Shown in pieces: positions 36,553 to 46,671 of a DNA stretch of 46,770 nt. This DNA comes from Enterobacteriaceae bacterium (GTDB lineage: Bacteria; Pseudomonadota; Gammaproteobacteria; Enterobacterales; Enterobacteriaceae). The stretch's first letter is position 1. Each line of letters begins with the position of its first letter. The stretch is from assembly GCA_031261005.1 (NCBI GenBank), contig JAISKF010000049.1, forward strand, positions 1-46,770. The letters run 5' to 3'. The notes beneath the pieces are model-generated. The model saw only the letters and a list, made by a program, of their open reading frames with translations, was not told where the DNA came from and searched no databases. Made by a program: the position numbers and the translations under genes.

Positions 36553-37699
36553 GTCACTTCCTCTCGATTTCGATCAATTAGCCCAACATATCAAGCAATG
36601 GGGTCAGGAACTAGGTTTTCAGCAAGTCGGTATCTGTGATACTGACCTGACAGCCGAAGAGCCTAAATTACAGACGTGGCTTGATCACCAATACCACGGC
36701 GATATGGCGTGGCTGGCGCGCTATGGCATGTTGCGTGCCAGACCGCACGAACTCCAGCCGGGAACATTGCGCGTGATCAGCGTTCGCATGAACTATTTAC
36801 CGCCCAATGCCGCATTGGCGAAAACGCTGAAAAATCCGCAACTGGGCTATATTAGCCGTTATGCGCTGGGGCGCGACTACCATAAAGTATTACGCCAGCG
36901 TTTAAAAAAGCTAGGGGATAAAATCCAGTCTCATTGCAGTGATTTCAGCTTCCGTCCATTCGTTGATTCCGCGCCAATTATGGAACGTCCGCTGGCAGCC
37001 AAAGCCGGTATCGGCTGGACAGGTAAGCACTCACTCACAATAAACCGCGAAACAGGTTCCTGGTTCTTTCTTGGCGAATTATTAGTGGATATTCCGCTGC
37101 CGCCAGACGCACCAGCAGAAGAAAATTGCGGGCGCTGTGTCGCTTGTATGACAACCTGCCCAACCAACGCCATCGTCGAACCTTATATTGTTGATGCTCG
37201 CCGCTGTATCTCTTATCTCACCATCGAGCTGGAGGGTGCGATCCCCGAAGCATTGCGCCCGCTAATAGGCAATCGCATATACGGCTGCGATGATTGCCAA
37301 ATGTGCTGCCCGTGGAATCGTTTCGCACCGTTGAGCGAAGAAACTGATTTTACTCCGCGTGATGATCTCTATCAGCCGCAACTTCTGGCGTTGTACGCTT
37401 GGGACGAAGCAACATTTTTAGCAAAAACCGAAGGTTCGCCGATCCGCAGAATTGGGTATTTTCGTTGGTTGAGAAATATTACCGTGGCATTAGGCAATGC
37501 GCCTTATCAACCAGAAATTCTCGCGGCACTGACACAGCGTAAAGGCATCAACGCTATATTAGATGAACATATCGACTGGGCAATTGCGCGCCAGACCGCA
37601 CGCCGGGAACAACGAGAGCAACAAAGTATTAACGTTCAGCAACCAAAATTACAACGGTTGATTCGTTCAGTAGAGAAAGGATTGCCCAGAGACGCGTAG
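36551..37699 (+). CDS. queG: Epoxyqueuosine reductase
   Basis: 382 residues. The N-terminal part binds cobalamin (LGFQQVGICDTDL, RMNYLPP, YALGRDYHKVLRQRLKKL, AAKAGIGWTGKHSL). Two 4Fe-4S clusters follow in CGRCVACMTTCPTNAI and CDDCQMCCPW, and a C-terminal HEAT-like region is shorter. It performs the last step of queuosine synthesis in tRNA. The start is fixed by similarity to E. coli QueG and overlaps the divergent nnr start. Confidence 0.96.
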   Translation: MSLPLDFDQLAQHIKQWGQELGFQQVGICDTDLTAEEPKLQTWLDHQYHGDMAWLARYGMLRARPHELQPGTLRVISVRMNYLPPNAALAKTLKNPQLGYISRYALGRDYHKVLRQRLKKLGDKIQSHCSDFSFRPFVDSAPIMERPLAAKAGIGWTGKHSLTINRETGSWFFLGELLVDIPLPPDAPAEENCGRCVACMTTCPTNAIVEPYIVDARRCISYLTIELEGAIPEALRPLIGNRIYGCDDCQMCCPWNRFAPLSEETDFTPRDDLYQPQLLALYAWDEATFLAKTEGSPIRRIGYFRWLRNITVALGNAPYQPEILAALTQRKGINAILDEHIDWAIARQTARREQREQQSINVQQPKLQRLIRSVEKGLPRDA

Positions 37700-38041
37700 C
37701 ACATTAAATATACAATTCAAGGTACATTATTCAATTAAATTTGATTGTGTATAAAAAAATTTAAAACACCTTAATAATCAACCAAAAAAGAAACATCAAA
37801 TAGGCTGAAACCACATAGTCGGAATTAAAAATATGTTTAATATCAACTTATAACAATTTAATATTTTTTATACCGTAAAATAATCAAACTATCCACAAGC
37901 TGAACAAATTTGTGGATAACTCTGTTGACAGTAATGCTAAAAAATAGAAAAAATCGGCAACATTCAGGCTACAGATCGTCGAACAATTTGACAAATCAGC
38001 AATGAAAATGGAACGTGATAAATAAGATAAGGTGAAAAATT
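37700..38041. other. AT-rich gap with two inverted DnaA-box-like sites
   Basis: No gene. CTATCCACA (37889-37897, one mismatch) and TGTGGATAA (37911-37919, the reverse of the perfect DnaA box TTATCCACA) face each other 13 bases apart, forming a 9-bp inverted repeat. Confidence 0.5.
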
Positions 38042-38117
<76 letters not shown>

Positions 38118-38163
38118 GTTAAGAAGTGATCTTTTTTACTCTGTTAACAACTATCAGAAAGTT

Positions 38164-38239
<76 letters not shown>

Positions 38240-38300
38240 ATTACGCGATGCCATCTTTCTGATATTACTAATCATGATAACTTAATTATTGCATAAATTT

Positions 38301-38376
<76 letters not shown>

Positions 38377-38415
38377 GTGCCAAACTCTGAACAATTATTA
38401 CGTTACAGGGGGCGC

Positions 38416-38443
38416 ATTATACGAAAATTAGCCTAAGCCGCAA
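38416..38443 (-). promoter_or_regulatory. Promoter of the tRNA-Gly array
   Basis: On the minus strand TTGCGG (38443-38438) and TATAAT (38421-38416) are 16 bases apart, followed by a GCGCCCCC discriminator. The GC-rich discriminator is the hallmark of stable-RNA promoters under stringent control. Confidence 0.88.
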
Positions 38444-38556
38444 GCCCCCAGCTCGAAAAAAACCGTAACTTTCTATCTGTCTGCCTATTTAAACGGCACT
38501 TTATAGCTCTTAGCGTACTGTCTCTCATCTTGCTCTTATCTTGAAAAATGATGGGA

Positions 38557-38615
38557 TATACCCTAAATACTTCGAGTTGCATCGAGGCGGCAAGTGAGTA
38601 AACCTGATGAGCTGA
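38557..38615. repeat. Truncated family B repeat
   Basis: TATACCCTAAATACTTCGAG, then TTGCATCGAGGCGGCAAGTGAGT: the left half of the element seen whole at 39413. Lies between the tRNA promoter and orn. Confidence 0.8.
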
Positions 38616-38676
38616 CATAATTTCGGACAAGAAGCTATATTATTACTATAAATTTCAAATAATTACGTTGTTTTTC

Positions 38677-38745
38677 GTAGGATCGGCAATCTGCCGCCCG
38701 CACAAACCACCGTGAAATCAACGGGCGGTTAACAACCGCCCCTAC
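38677..38745. repeat. Family A repeat before orn
   Basis: GTAGGATCGGCAATCTGCCG, spacer, then CGGGCGGTTAACAACCGCCC and CTAC. Its left flank (TTTCGGACAAG...ATAAATTTCAAATAATTACG) matches that at 22210-22270. Confidence 0.9.
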
Positions 38746-38807
38746 AAATTATTCTTTATTATTATCAATATATTAACCTATATTTTTACTATTCCCTTAT
38801 CCAAACA

Positions 38808-39356
38808 TCAGGTTAACTTAATAAAATTCTCACGATAATACGCCAGCTCCGCAATGGAATCGCGTATATCATCTAACGCCTGATGGCTGTTCTGCTTTTT
38901 AATTCCAGCCAGAATTTCGGGTTTCCAGCGACGAGCCAGCTCTTTCAGCGTGCTGACATCTAAATAACGATAATGGAAATAGCGTTCCAGCTCTGGCATA
39001 TAACGATACAAGAAACGGCGATCCTGCCCGATACTGTTACCGCAAATCGGTGAACAGCCCTCTGGCACCCACTGGCGTAAAAATTCAATGGTTTGCAACT
39101 CGGCAGCACGCTCATCAAACGTACTTTCTTTCACGCGTTTCACTAAACCATTCGCAGTGTGCGTAGTAGTACACCACTCGTCCATTAATGCCAGATGCTC
39201 ATCGGGTTGATGCACCGCAAGAACCGGACCTTCCGCCAAAATATTCAGATTGGCATCCGTCACAATGGTGGCGATTTCAATGATGCGATTGATTTGCGGA
39301 TCTAATCCCGTCATTTCCAGATCGATCCAAATCAGGTTATTCTCATTCTCAGACAT
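38808..39356 (-). CDS. orn: Oligoribonuclease
   Basis: 182 residues, a DEDDh 3'-5' exonuclease. Motifs: [12 protein letters not shown] (Asp and Glu) at residue 10, the middle Asp in IGQDRRFL, and [11 protein letters not shown] with the catalytic His and last Asp. It degrades two-base RNAs, including pGpG left from cyclic di-GMP, so it completes turnover of the DosC product. It is essential in E. coli. Confidence 0.98.
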   Translation of the reverse strand: MSENENNLIWIDLEMTGLDPQINRIIEIATIVTDANLNILAEGPVLAVHQPDEHLALMDEWCTTTHTANGLVKRVKESTFDERAAELQTIEFLRQWVPEGCSPICGNSIGQDRRFLYRYMPELERYFHYRYLDVSTLKELARRWKPEILAGIKKQNSHQALDDIRDSIAELAYYRENFIKLT

Positions 39357-39412
39357 GATATTTCCTGCTTGATACGCGACATTTCTCGCGTGTTAACGAC
39401 ATCATAACTATA

Positions 39413-39608
39413 TATACCCAAAATAATTCAAGTTGCATCAAGGCGGCAAGTGAGTGACAAATTCGTCTGGAACGAATTTGAACAGCCACAGGCTGCCTCT
39501 GGTGAGAGACACGATGTCTCTCATTAATCCCGATGAGCTTAGTAAACTAAGTGATTCGGGTGAGCGAACGCAGCCAACAAAGATGCAGCTTGAAGTATGA
39601 CGGGTATA
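39413..39608. repeat. Full-length family B repeat, about 196 bp
   Basis: The ends are TATACCC and GGGTATA. The left arm has AATTCAAGTTGCATCAAGGC, the right arm GATGCAGCTTGAAGTATGAC. Inside are nested hairpins: GACAAATTCGTC next to GAACGAATTTGAACAG, GAGAGACACGATGTCTCTC, and CTTAGTAAACTAAG. It separates the divergent orn and rsgA genes, so both promoters must lie beside or within it. Elements of this look are common in Yersinia and Serratia genomes (from memory). Confidence 0.92.
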
Positions 39609-39681
39609 TTGAGTACACATCAGTGTATCATAGTCATTTGCTATATTCTTCGGCGGCTGTCCGAACTTGAAAGGTGTTTTT

Positions 39682-40725
39682 GTGAGTAAAAATAAACTGT
39701 CGAAAGGTCAACAACGACGCGTCGCAGCAAACCATCAGCGGCGTTTACAAACCACCAATCAGAAACCTGAACCGGACGATTCCCTGTTTGGTGAAGCGCA
39801 GGAAGGTGTGGTGATTAGCCGTTTCGGTAAACATGCCGATGTGGAAGCGGCGGACGGCAGCCAGCAGCGCTGTAATATTCGCCGCACCATCACGTCACTG
39901 GTGACTGGCGATCATGTAGTATGGCGCGCACCAGTCAATGATCACACCAAAGGAATTATTGAAGCCGTTCATGAGCGGAAAAGCGTGTTAACTCGCCCTG
40001 ATTTTTACGATGGAATTAAACCAATTGCTGCCAATATCGACCAGATTATTATCGTTTCGGCGATTTTACCCGAACTTTCGCTTAATATTATCGATCGCTA
40101 TTTAGTGGCTTGTGAAACGCTATCCGTTCCGCCGATTATCGCCTTGAATAAAGTGGATCTACTGGACGAAGACGGTCGTGAATTCATTAACCAAACCATG
40201 CAGATCTACCAAAACATTGGCTATACCGTACTGCAAGTGTCCAGTTACAGCGGTGAAGGTATGGCGGAATTAAAAAATCATCTGGATAATCATATCAGCA
40301 TCTTTGCTGGTCAATCCGGTGTAGGAAAATCCAGCTTGCTCAATGCGTTGCTGCCAGAAAATGCGGTTAAAATTGATGTGGGTGAAGTGTCGGATAACTC
40401 CGGTCTTGGTCAGCATACAACAACGGCGTCACGTTTATATCATCTGCCTGATGGCGGCGATATTATTGACTCACCAGGCGTGCGTGAATTCGGGTTATGG
40501 CATCTGGAACCGGAGCAAGTGACAGAGGGCTATATTGAATTCCGCGATTATCTCGGTCACTGCAAATTCCGCGACTGTAAACATATTGATGATCCTGGCT
40601 GCGCCATTCGTGCCGCGGTAGAACAGGGCAAAATCGCCGAAGAACGTTATGATAACTATCTGAAAATTTTAGATAGCATGGCGGAAGTCAAAGCTCGGAA
40701 AAATACTGGTGATGCCAAAAGCTAA
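39682..40725 (+). CDS. rsgA: Small-subunit assembly GTPase RsgA
   Basis: 347 residues from the GTG at 39682 after AAAGG, giving [14 protein letters not shown] as in E. coli; the TTG at 39667 is dismissed. An OB domain is followed by a circularly permuted G domain: NKVDL first, then [12 protein letters not shown], then [11 protein letters not shown]. The zinc site is [14 protein letters not shown]. It checks the late 30S subunit by GTP hydrolysis. Confidence 0.97.
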   Translation: MSKNKLSKGQQRRVAANHQRRLQTTNQKPEPDDSLFGEAQEGVVISRFGKHADVEAADGSQQRCNIRRTITSLVTGDHVVWRAPVNDHTKGIIEAVHERKSVLTRPDFYDGIKPIAANIDQIIIVSAILPELSLNIIDRYLVACETLSVPPIIALNKVDLLDEDGREFINQTMQIYQNIGYTVLQVSSYSGEGMAELKNHLDNHISIFAGQSGVGKSSLLNALLPENAVKIDVGEVSDNSGLGQHTTTASRLYHLPDGGDIIDSPGVREFGLWHLEPEQVTEGYIEFRDYLGHCKFRDCKHIDDPGCAIRAAVEQGKIAEERYDNYLKILDSMAEVKARKNTGDAKS

Positions 40726-40849
40726 TCCGCGCTGTCTATAATGAACGAGGCGTTATATCTTTGCCCTGTTACAATTTATGATGTTAGAGGTTTAGCCTCA
40801 GATTAGATTAAGAAAATGGCAAAGAAAGACAGTAGATTAATAATCATTT

Positions 40850-40919
40850 GTAGGGGCGGCAATCTGCCGCCCGCGTTAACAACACGGTAAGTTCACGGGC
40901 GACAGATTGCCGTCGCTAC
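40850..40919. repeat. Family A repeat between rsgA and psd
   Basis: Paired hairpins followed by the standard flank (CAGTTGAAATTTATCGTAA, TCTTATCCGAAGTTCAGGT to about 40982). Confidence 0.9.
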
Positions 40920-41017
40920 AGAGTTCATATAATCAGTTGAAATTTATCGTAAAAATATGATTTCTTATCCGAAGTTCAGGTAAATTTAGATCAAACAATA
41001 ATATTAAGAGGTTATTC

Positions 41018-41881
41018 GTGCTGGATCGTCTAAAAGTACAATTACAATATTTACTCCCTAAGCAAGGGCTAACTCAACTCGCTGGCTGGTTCGCCAATAA
41101 ACAAGCCGGTTGGTTAACGCGTTTGGTGGTCAAAGGATTTGCCAAATATTACCGCGTCAATATGCAGGAAGCCGAACAGCCTGACCTTGAGACTTATAAG
41201 ACATTTAATGATTTCTTTATTCGTCCGCTGCGTGACGGCGCGCGTCCTGTTATTGATGGTGAACATCAAATCGCCCTGCCAGCCGATGGCGCGATCAGCC
41301 AGTTAGGTCAAATTACTGACGGCAAGCTACTGCAAGCTAAAGGTCATGATTTCACGCTTGAAGCGCTGTTGGCATGTAATATGCCGATGGTAGAAAAATT
41401 CCGTAATGGCATGTTTGCAACCACTTATCTTTCACCGCGTGATTACCACCGTGTTCACATGCCATGTGATGGCACGCTGCGCGAAATGCTATATGTTCCT
41501 GGCGATCTGTTCTCTGTTAATCCCTTAACCGCAGAAAATGTACCGAATTTATTTGCCCGTAATGAGCGCGTAATTTGCCTGTTTGATACCGCATTCGGCG
41601 CAATGGTGCAAATTTTGGTGGGCGCGACGATCGTCGGCAGTATCGAAACAGTTTGGGCGGGTTCAATCACCCCGCCACGTCAGGGCGTACTGCAACGCTG
41701 GGCTTATCCGGCAGAGGGGGAAGACGCTATCCGTCTGAAAAAAGGGGAAGAAATGGGCTGCTTTAAACTGGGTTCAACCGTGATTAATCTTTTCCCGGAA
41801 AACAGCGTGACATTCTCGCCAGCGCTGCAATGTAAAACACCAACACGTATGGGTGAGCTATTTGCTGAAATCCGCCAATAG
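41018..41881 (+). CDS. psd: Phosphatidylserine decarboxylase proenzyme
   Basis: 287 residues from a GTG at 41018 with AGAGG upstream. It makes phosphatidylethanolamine at the inner membrane. Asp90 (PADG), His144/His147 ([12 protein letters not shown]) and the self-cleavage site Gly252-Ser253 in LGST are present; Ser253 becomes the pyruvoyl group. The E. coli enzyme is 322 residues; here the acidic C-terminal tail is missing and the protein stops soon after the catalytic core. Confidence 0.97.
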   Translation: MLDRLKVQLQYLLPKQGLTQLAGWFANKQAGWLTRLVVKGFAKYYRVNMQEAEQPDLETYKTFNDFFIRPLRDGARPVIDGEHQIALPADGAISQLGQITDGKLLQAKGHDFTLEALLACNMPMVEKFRNGMFATTYLSPRDYHRVHMPCDGTLREMLYVPGDLFSVNPLTAENVPNLFARNERVICLFDTAFGAMVQILVGATIVGSIETVWAGSITPPRQGVLQRWAYPAEGEDAIRLKKGEEMGCFKLGSTVINLFPENSVTFSPALQCKTPTRMGELFAEIRQ

Positions 41882-41963
41882 CATTATCCGGCATACCTAA
41901 GAGCTTGCATAACCTCAGATTTGAATAAGAAAATGGTAATTTATTGAGAATAAAAAATAATTT

Positions 41964-42034
41964 GTAGAGGCGGCAACCTGCCGCCCGCATTCACAACGCA
42001 GTGGATTCACGGGCGACAGATTGTCGCCCCTACG
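41964..42034. repeat. Family A repeat between psd and mscM
   Basis: Paired hairpins with the standard right flank to about 42097 (TTATTTGAAATTTATCATAA, TCTTATCCAGAATTCAGGTT). Confidence 0.9.
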
Positions 42035-42105
42035 CGAAAAAATATAATTATTTGAAATTTATCATAAAAATATAATTTCTTATCCAGAATTCAGGTTACA
42101 TAAGT

Positions 42106-42165
42106 AAGTGATTAGGACGAACAAGCGCAGCCAACAACCCTGCATCTGGAAAGATGACAGGTATA
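42106..42165. repeat. Right half of a family B repeat, directly before mscM
   Basis: TAAGTGATTAGGACGAACAA, GCGCAGCCAACAACCCTGCA and GACAGGTATA correspond to the right end of the element at 39413-39608. It follows the family A unit with no gap, 15 bases before the mscM start codon. Confidence 0.8.
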
Positions 42166-42179
42166 AGGGGTAGGTTAAG

Positions 42180-45100
42180 ATGAAACTGATTTATTTATTT
42201 TTGACGCTATTCCTTAATCTGCTGTTTCTTTTCCCTTTGCAGGCAGCGCCGCTGCCTGATGCCGAACAAATTAAACAAGAAATCGCGCTGGTTGAAGTCA
42301 ATAAAGATACGCCCAATCAGAAAGAGATTTTAGAAACCTACCAAAGTGCATTGAACTGGCTAAATGACCGAGCTGATGCCCTTTCCCGCAGTCAGCAATA
42401 TCGCAAGTCGATTGATGAATTTCCTAAATTAACCAAAGCGTTGCGTAGCCAGATAGACGCCGCCAAAACGACACTTCCCGAACCAGCAGACGCTTTAACT
42501 ATTAGCGAACTGGAACAGCAATCGCTGCAAACTAACAGCCAGTTAATCGCCCTGAGCCGTCAATTACAGCAAGAACAAGATCGCGCCAGAGAAATCAGTA
42601 ACTCTCTCACGCAAGTACCATTAGAACTTGCCTCTGCCCGCAAATCATTAAATGATCTTGAGCGCCGACAACCGGAGCAAAACAATCAAGCAACGCCGCT
42701 AAATCAGGCAAAAAATACGCAATTACTGGCGGAGCTGGCTTTCTATAAAGCTAAAGTTGACGAGCTGGATCTGGAGCAGTTGTCCGCCAGCAACCGACAA
42801 GAAATCTCGCGTCTGCAAATAGAAGTGCTAAAAAATCAACAAACCAGAACGGATAGCCTACTGCAACTGATTAATAATCAACTCAATACTAAGCGTCAGG
42901 ACGAAACCCGACAAACACTGGAACACACCACTCAACTGGCTGAACAGCATGATGACCTGCCAGCATCAGTACGCAAACTATTGCAGGAAAACCAAGAGCT
43001 GTCAGAGCGCCTTAGCGAGCAAGTGGTGCGTATGGACGAAATATCCACCGATCAACGCGCTGCAATTACTAAAATTTTGCAAGTACGTCAGGCAATGACG
43101 TCGCTGAATGAGCAGTCACAATGGCTAGGTGTTTCCACCGCGTTAGGCGAAACCATTCGAGCGCAGCTCTCCCGACTGCCGGAAATGCCAAAACCGCAGC
43201 CGCTAGACAGCGAAATGGCTGATGTCCGCGTGCAAAGCCTGAGTCTGAATGAGCAGCTCGATAAACTCTCGCAGATGAAACCATTAACGCAAGATAACGG
43301 TGATCCGCTCACATCTCAGCAGCAAGAGCTGGTTAAACAACAAGTTAAAATGCAACAAGAGCTGATGTCATCGCTACTGGCTGGTTATGACACACTGATT
43401 TTAAATCTCACCAAACTTAAAGTTGCCAATAATCAACTGATTGATGCGCTGGCAGAAATCAACGACACGTCACATCGTTATCTGTTTTGGGTGGCTGATG
43501 TTAATCCGCTGACGTTGAGTTATCCGATTCAGGTATTGCAGGATCTCAATCAACTGCTGTCACTGGATACCCTGACCGAACTTAGCGGTGCATTCGGCAA
43601 TATGCTCACCAGCAAAGAGTCGATTGGCTTGATTCTGGCGGCAATCATGTTAGTTGGTTTTAATGTCAGTTCCCGACATCACTATCAAACATTTCTGGAA
43701 CGCGTCGCGTCAAGCATCGGTAAAGTCACTAAGGATAAATTCTCTTCCACAATCCGCACCATTTTTTGGTCGATCCTTGTCGCTTTACCGCTACCGCTGC
43801 TGTGGTGGGCGTTAGCCTATGGGCTGCAACATGCGTGGCAATATCCGATTGCGGTAGCGATTGGCGAAGGGGTGAATGCTACCGTTCCGCTGATGTGGAT
43901 ATTTATGATCAGCGCCAGTTTCGCTCACCCGCAAGGGCTATTTATTGCCCATTTCCGCTGGTCGCAATCGCGCGTTGCCAGAGCGATGCGTTACTATCGC
44001 TTGTCGCTGTGGCTGGTGATCCCACTGATTATTGCTTCTATCAGCTTCGATTATTTTAATGATCGGGAATTTTCCGGCTCACTGGGTCGCTTGTGCTTTA
44101 TTCTGTTATGCGGTGCGCTGGTACTGATGACCACTAACCTCAAACGCGCCGGTGTTCCGCTGTATCTTGATCGTAAAGGTTCAGGGGAAAACGTCATCAA
44201 TCAGGCACTTTGGACGTTTCTCATTTGTGCGCCCATCGCTGCGGCGATCTCTGTCTGCTTTGGCTATTTAGCTACCGCACAAGCCCTGCTGTTACGGCTG
44301 GAAGCCTCAGTCGCAATCTGGTTCGGGTTGTTGGTGATTTACCATATTATCCGCCGTTGGATGCTGATTCAGCGGCGCAGAATTGAGTTTGATCGGGCAA
44401 AACAGCGCCGTGCAGAGCGGCGGGCGCAACGGGCAAAAGGCGAGGAAGACAATACCTCGTCCAGTTCCGATAGCTCTGATGCCGATGAATCTGTCGTCGT
44501 CGATCTTGATGCCATCAGCGCGCAATCACTGCAACTGGTGCGTTCTATTTTGACCATGATTGCACTGGTTTCACTGATTATTCTCTGGTCTGAGATCCAT
44601 TCTGCTTTTGCCTTTTTAGAGAATATCCATCTATGGGACGTCAGCTCTTCAACGCAAGGTGATGGCGGAATTCAAAGCATCACGCTGGGTTCGGTGCTGA
44701 TCTCCGCACTGGTTTTTATTGTCACCGCACAACTGGTGCGTAATTTACCGGCATTGCTGGAACTGGCGATTTTGCAGCATTTAGATCTCACACCAGGAAC
44801 AGGCTACGCCATTACTACCATCACCAAATATATTCTGATGCTGGTTGGCGGTATGGTGGCATTCTCACTGATTGGTGTGGACTGGTCGAAACTGCAATGG
44901 CTGGTGGCAGCTCTTGGTGTTGGTCTCGGTTTTGGTTTACAGGAAATTTTCGCCAACTTTATTTCTGGTTTGATTATTCTGTTTGAGAAACCGATTCGTA
45001 TCGGCGATACCGTGACAATCCGCGATCTGACCGGTTCCATCACCAAAATTAATACCCGTGCTACCACCATTCTTGATTGGGATCGCAAGGAAATCATCGT

Positions 45101-45497
45101 TCCTAACAAGGCATTTATCACTGAGCAATTCGTTAACTGGTCGCTGTCTGATTCTGTCACCCGTATTGTTCTGACCGTTCCGGCTACCGCCGAAACTGAT
45201 CCCGATTTGGTAAAAAATCTGTTGGAAGATGCCGCTCACAAATGCCAATACGTACTGGAAACACCGCAGCCGGAAGCCTTTTTGGTAGATATTCATCAAG
45301 GGATTCAAATGTTTGAATTGCGAGTGTTCGCGGCGGAAATGGGTGTGCGAATGCCGCTGCGCCATGAAATGCACCGCCTGATTCTACAGGCTTACAGTGA
45401 ACACAACCTGACGCTACCATTCCCGCCATTACAGATCCGCGCCGATGCGGTATCGCGCGGCAATATCAGAGCGGCGTTTAAAACAGGTGAGTTGTGA
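42180..45497 (+). CDS. mscM: MscM, miniconductance mechanosensitive channel
   Basis: 1105 residues, similar length to E. coli MscM (YjeP). A signal peptide (LIYLFLTLFLNLLFLFPLQAAP) leads to a periplasmic coiled coil of about 440 residues rich in Gln, Leu and Glu. About ten membrane helices follow from residue 475, a charged cytoplasmic loop (RAKQRRAERRAQRAKGEED, then a Ser/Asp run), and the MscS core near 880-1090 (LVAALGVGLGFGLQEIFANFISGLIILFEKPIRIGD, IIVPNKAFITEQFVNW). It releases solutes on osmotic down-shock. It follows psd as in E. coli. Confidence 0.96.
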   Translation: MKLIYLFLTLFLNLLFLFPLQAAPLPDAEQIKQEIALVEVNKDTPNQKEILETYQSALNWLNDRADALSRSQQYRKSIDEFPKLTKALRSQIDAAKTTLPEPADALTISELEQQSLQTNSQLIALSRQLQQEQDRAREISNSLTQVPLELASARKSLNDLERRQPEQNNQATPLNQAKNTQLLAELAFYKAKVDELDLEQLSASNRQEISRLQIEVLKNQQTRTDSLLQLINNQLNTKRQDETRQTLEHTTQLAEQHDDLPASVRKLLQENQELSERLSEQVVRMDEISTDQRAAITKILQVRQAMTSLNEQSQWLGVSTALGETIRAQLSRLPEMPKPQPLDSEMADVRVQSLSLNEQLDKLSQMKPLTQDNGDPLTSQQQELVKQQVKMQQELMSSLLAGYDTLILNLTKLKVANNQLIDALAEINDTSHRYLFWVADVNPLTLSYPIQVLQDLNQLLSLDTLTELSGAFGNMLTSKESIGLILAAIMLVGFNVSSRHHYQTFLERVASSIGKVTKDKFSSTIRTIFWSILVALPLPLLWWALAYGLQHAWQYPIAVAIGEGVNATVPLMWIFMISASFAHPQGLFIAHFRWSQSRVARAMRYYRLSLWLVIPLIIASISFDYFNDREFSGSLGRLCFILLCGALVLMTTNLKRAGVPLYLDRKGSGENVINQALWTFLICAPIAAAISVCFGYLATAQALLLRLEASVAIWFGLLVIYHIIRRWMLIQRRRIEFDRAKQRRAERRAQRAKGEEDNTSSSSDSSDADESVVVDLDAISAQSLQLVRSILTMIALVSLIILWSEIHSAFAFLENIHLWDVSSSTQGDGGIQSITLGSVLISALVFIVTAQLVRNLPALLELAILQHLDLTPGTGYAITTITKYILMLVGGMVAFSLIGVDWSKLQWLVAALGVGLGFGLQEIFANFISGLIILFEKPIRIGDTVTIRDLTGSITKINTRATTILDWDRKEIIVPNKAFITEQFVNWSLSDSVTRIVLTVPATAETDPDLVKNLLEDAAHKCQYVLETPQPEAFLVDIHQGIQMFELRVFAAEMGVRMPLRHEMHRLILQAYSEHNLTLPFPPLQIRADAVSRGNIRAAFKTGEL

Positions 45498-45627
45498 TTT
45501 TCAGATGAGTAAAAATAGTTATGTTGTTTTCGTACAACGTAGACTAAGGCTTCAATATCTATTGTCATTTATATTATCCCTAACGCGGTCCTCTTAATGC
45601 CACATCGCATGACTGTCAGTTTGCGAG

Positions 45628-45681
45628 CGTGATCTTTATCACATATCAATATTGTTCACTACAGGGACTTGGTGCTATTAT
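45628..45681 (+). promoter_or_regulatory. CRP-like site and promoter before the unknown membrane gene
   Basis: CGTGATCTTTATCACA (45628-45643) matches the CRP consensus with one mismatch in the half-sites. TTGTTC (45652-45657) and TATTAT (45676-45681) follow with an 18-base spacer. Confidence 0.55.
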
Positions 45682-45766
45682 CTCCTGCCCAGTTAGTGTT
45701 TCTTTGATTCAGAAATTACTCGTGCCGAGAAAACAAAGTTTGACCTAAAATATTTTGAGGGTGGAT

Positions 45767-46393
45767 ATGGAAAGGTCTTTAGTATTTTTTTATTGTATAT
45801 CTGGCATTATCATAATTTATTATGGTATCAAAATTGCCAAGGACAAATACAAGTGGCAAAGCATAACCTTTATTGTTTCAGTCATTATAAGTTGCATCAT
45901 TACATCTTCTTTTTCATCGTTATCTCCAGCTATATGGATTGTGTTAGTAATAACACTTGCATATACAATTTCATTTTTGTTCTTCTTCTTACTAGCTATA
46001 ATCAAAAATTATTTAATAGCAAGATACATCAGACGAATCATTACACAACTAAAATATGAGCCATATTTTAATTTGGTAGAGAATTTAATTGCAGAACATA
46101 ATAAACACCAGTGGTATGTTCTGTATTCACCTTTAGAACACTCACTTGAAATCGGTATTAATATATCAAAGAAAGACATTTTGATTGGAAATAAAATTGT
46201 ATTTAAATGTTTAACAGGTCGTCGCATTTACCTCATCCCCGAATACTTATCTAAAATATTAGATTCAAGTGCTACATTAATTTGTACTGTTCAGGAATTC
46301 TATAATATAGATCGACATACAAAAACATTAGTTGATGATTATCTATTCAGGATTAAAAACAATCAAAAAGAACCGTGGATAATTAACAACTGA
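45767..46393 (+). CDS. Unrecognised membrane protein
   Basis: 208 residues from the ATG at 45767, which has GAGGG upstream; the TTG at 45755 is less likely. Three hydrophobic segments occupy the first 85 residues ([60 protein letters not shown]), followed by a soluble domain of about 120 residues rich in Ile, Tyr and Lys ([26 protein letters not shown]). It matches no family I know. Composition is much more AT-rich than mscM, suggesting acquired DNA. Confidence 0.65.
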   Translation: MERSLVFFYCISGIIIIYYGIKIAKDKYKWQSITFIVSVIISCIITSSFSSLSPAIWIVLVITLAYTISFLFFFLLAIIKNYLIARYIRRIITQLKYEPYFNLVENLIAEHNKHQWYVLYSPLEHSLEIGINISKKDILIGNKIVFKCLTGRRIYLIPEYLSKILDSSATLICTVQEFYNIDRHTKTLVDDYLFRIKNNQKEPWIINN

Positions 46394-46580
46394 GAGGAAG
46401 GAAGTTCATTTTGGAATTTAAAATCAGGATTTTTTCATCTAAAATCCTCAATGTCATTGAATTTAATGTTCTATTATTTCTGTAAAAAGATAAAAATATC
46501 CCTTCTTTAACCATATTTAAAGAGATCTCAGAATCACCAGAAAAGCCTGTAGGTTTAGTTTTATAAGGAATTAATTCCAT
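46383..46580 (-). CDS. Small unrecognised ORF, convergent with the membrane gene
   Basis: 65 residues beginning [20 protein letters not shown], with AGGAAA ten bases before the ATG. Its last 11 bases overlap the end of the plus-strand membrane gene. The residue mix looks protein-like, but no family is recognised. It may be a truncated gene. Confidence 0.35.
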   Translation of the reverse strand: MELIPYKTKPTGFSGDSEISLNMVKEGIFLSFYRNNRTLNSMTLRILDEKILILNSKMNFLPLSC

Positions 46581-46671
46581 ATCGAAAATTTCCTGATACG
46601 TTTACCCAAGCAATTAACCAGAGCATCAATATTGATAGCTATCGATAACTTAATTCCCTATAAATTATAAT

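Noticed and set aside
39438-39620. 60-codon minus-strand frame
   Set aside because: It is a translation of the family B repeat.
42180-45497. Frameshift or split of mscM
   Set aside because: The frame is continuous for 1105 codons and all expected domains are in order.
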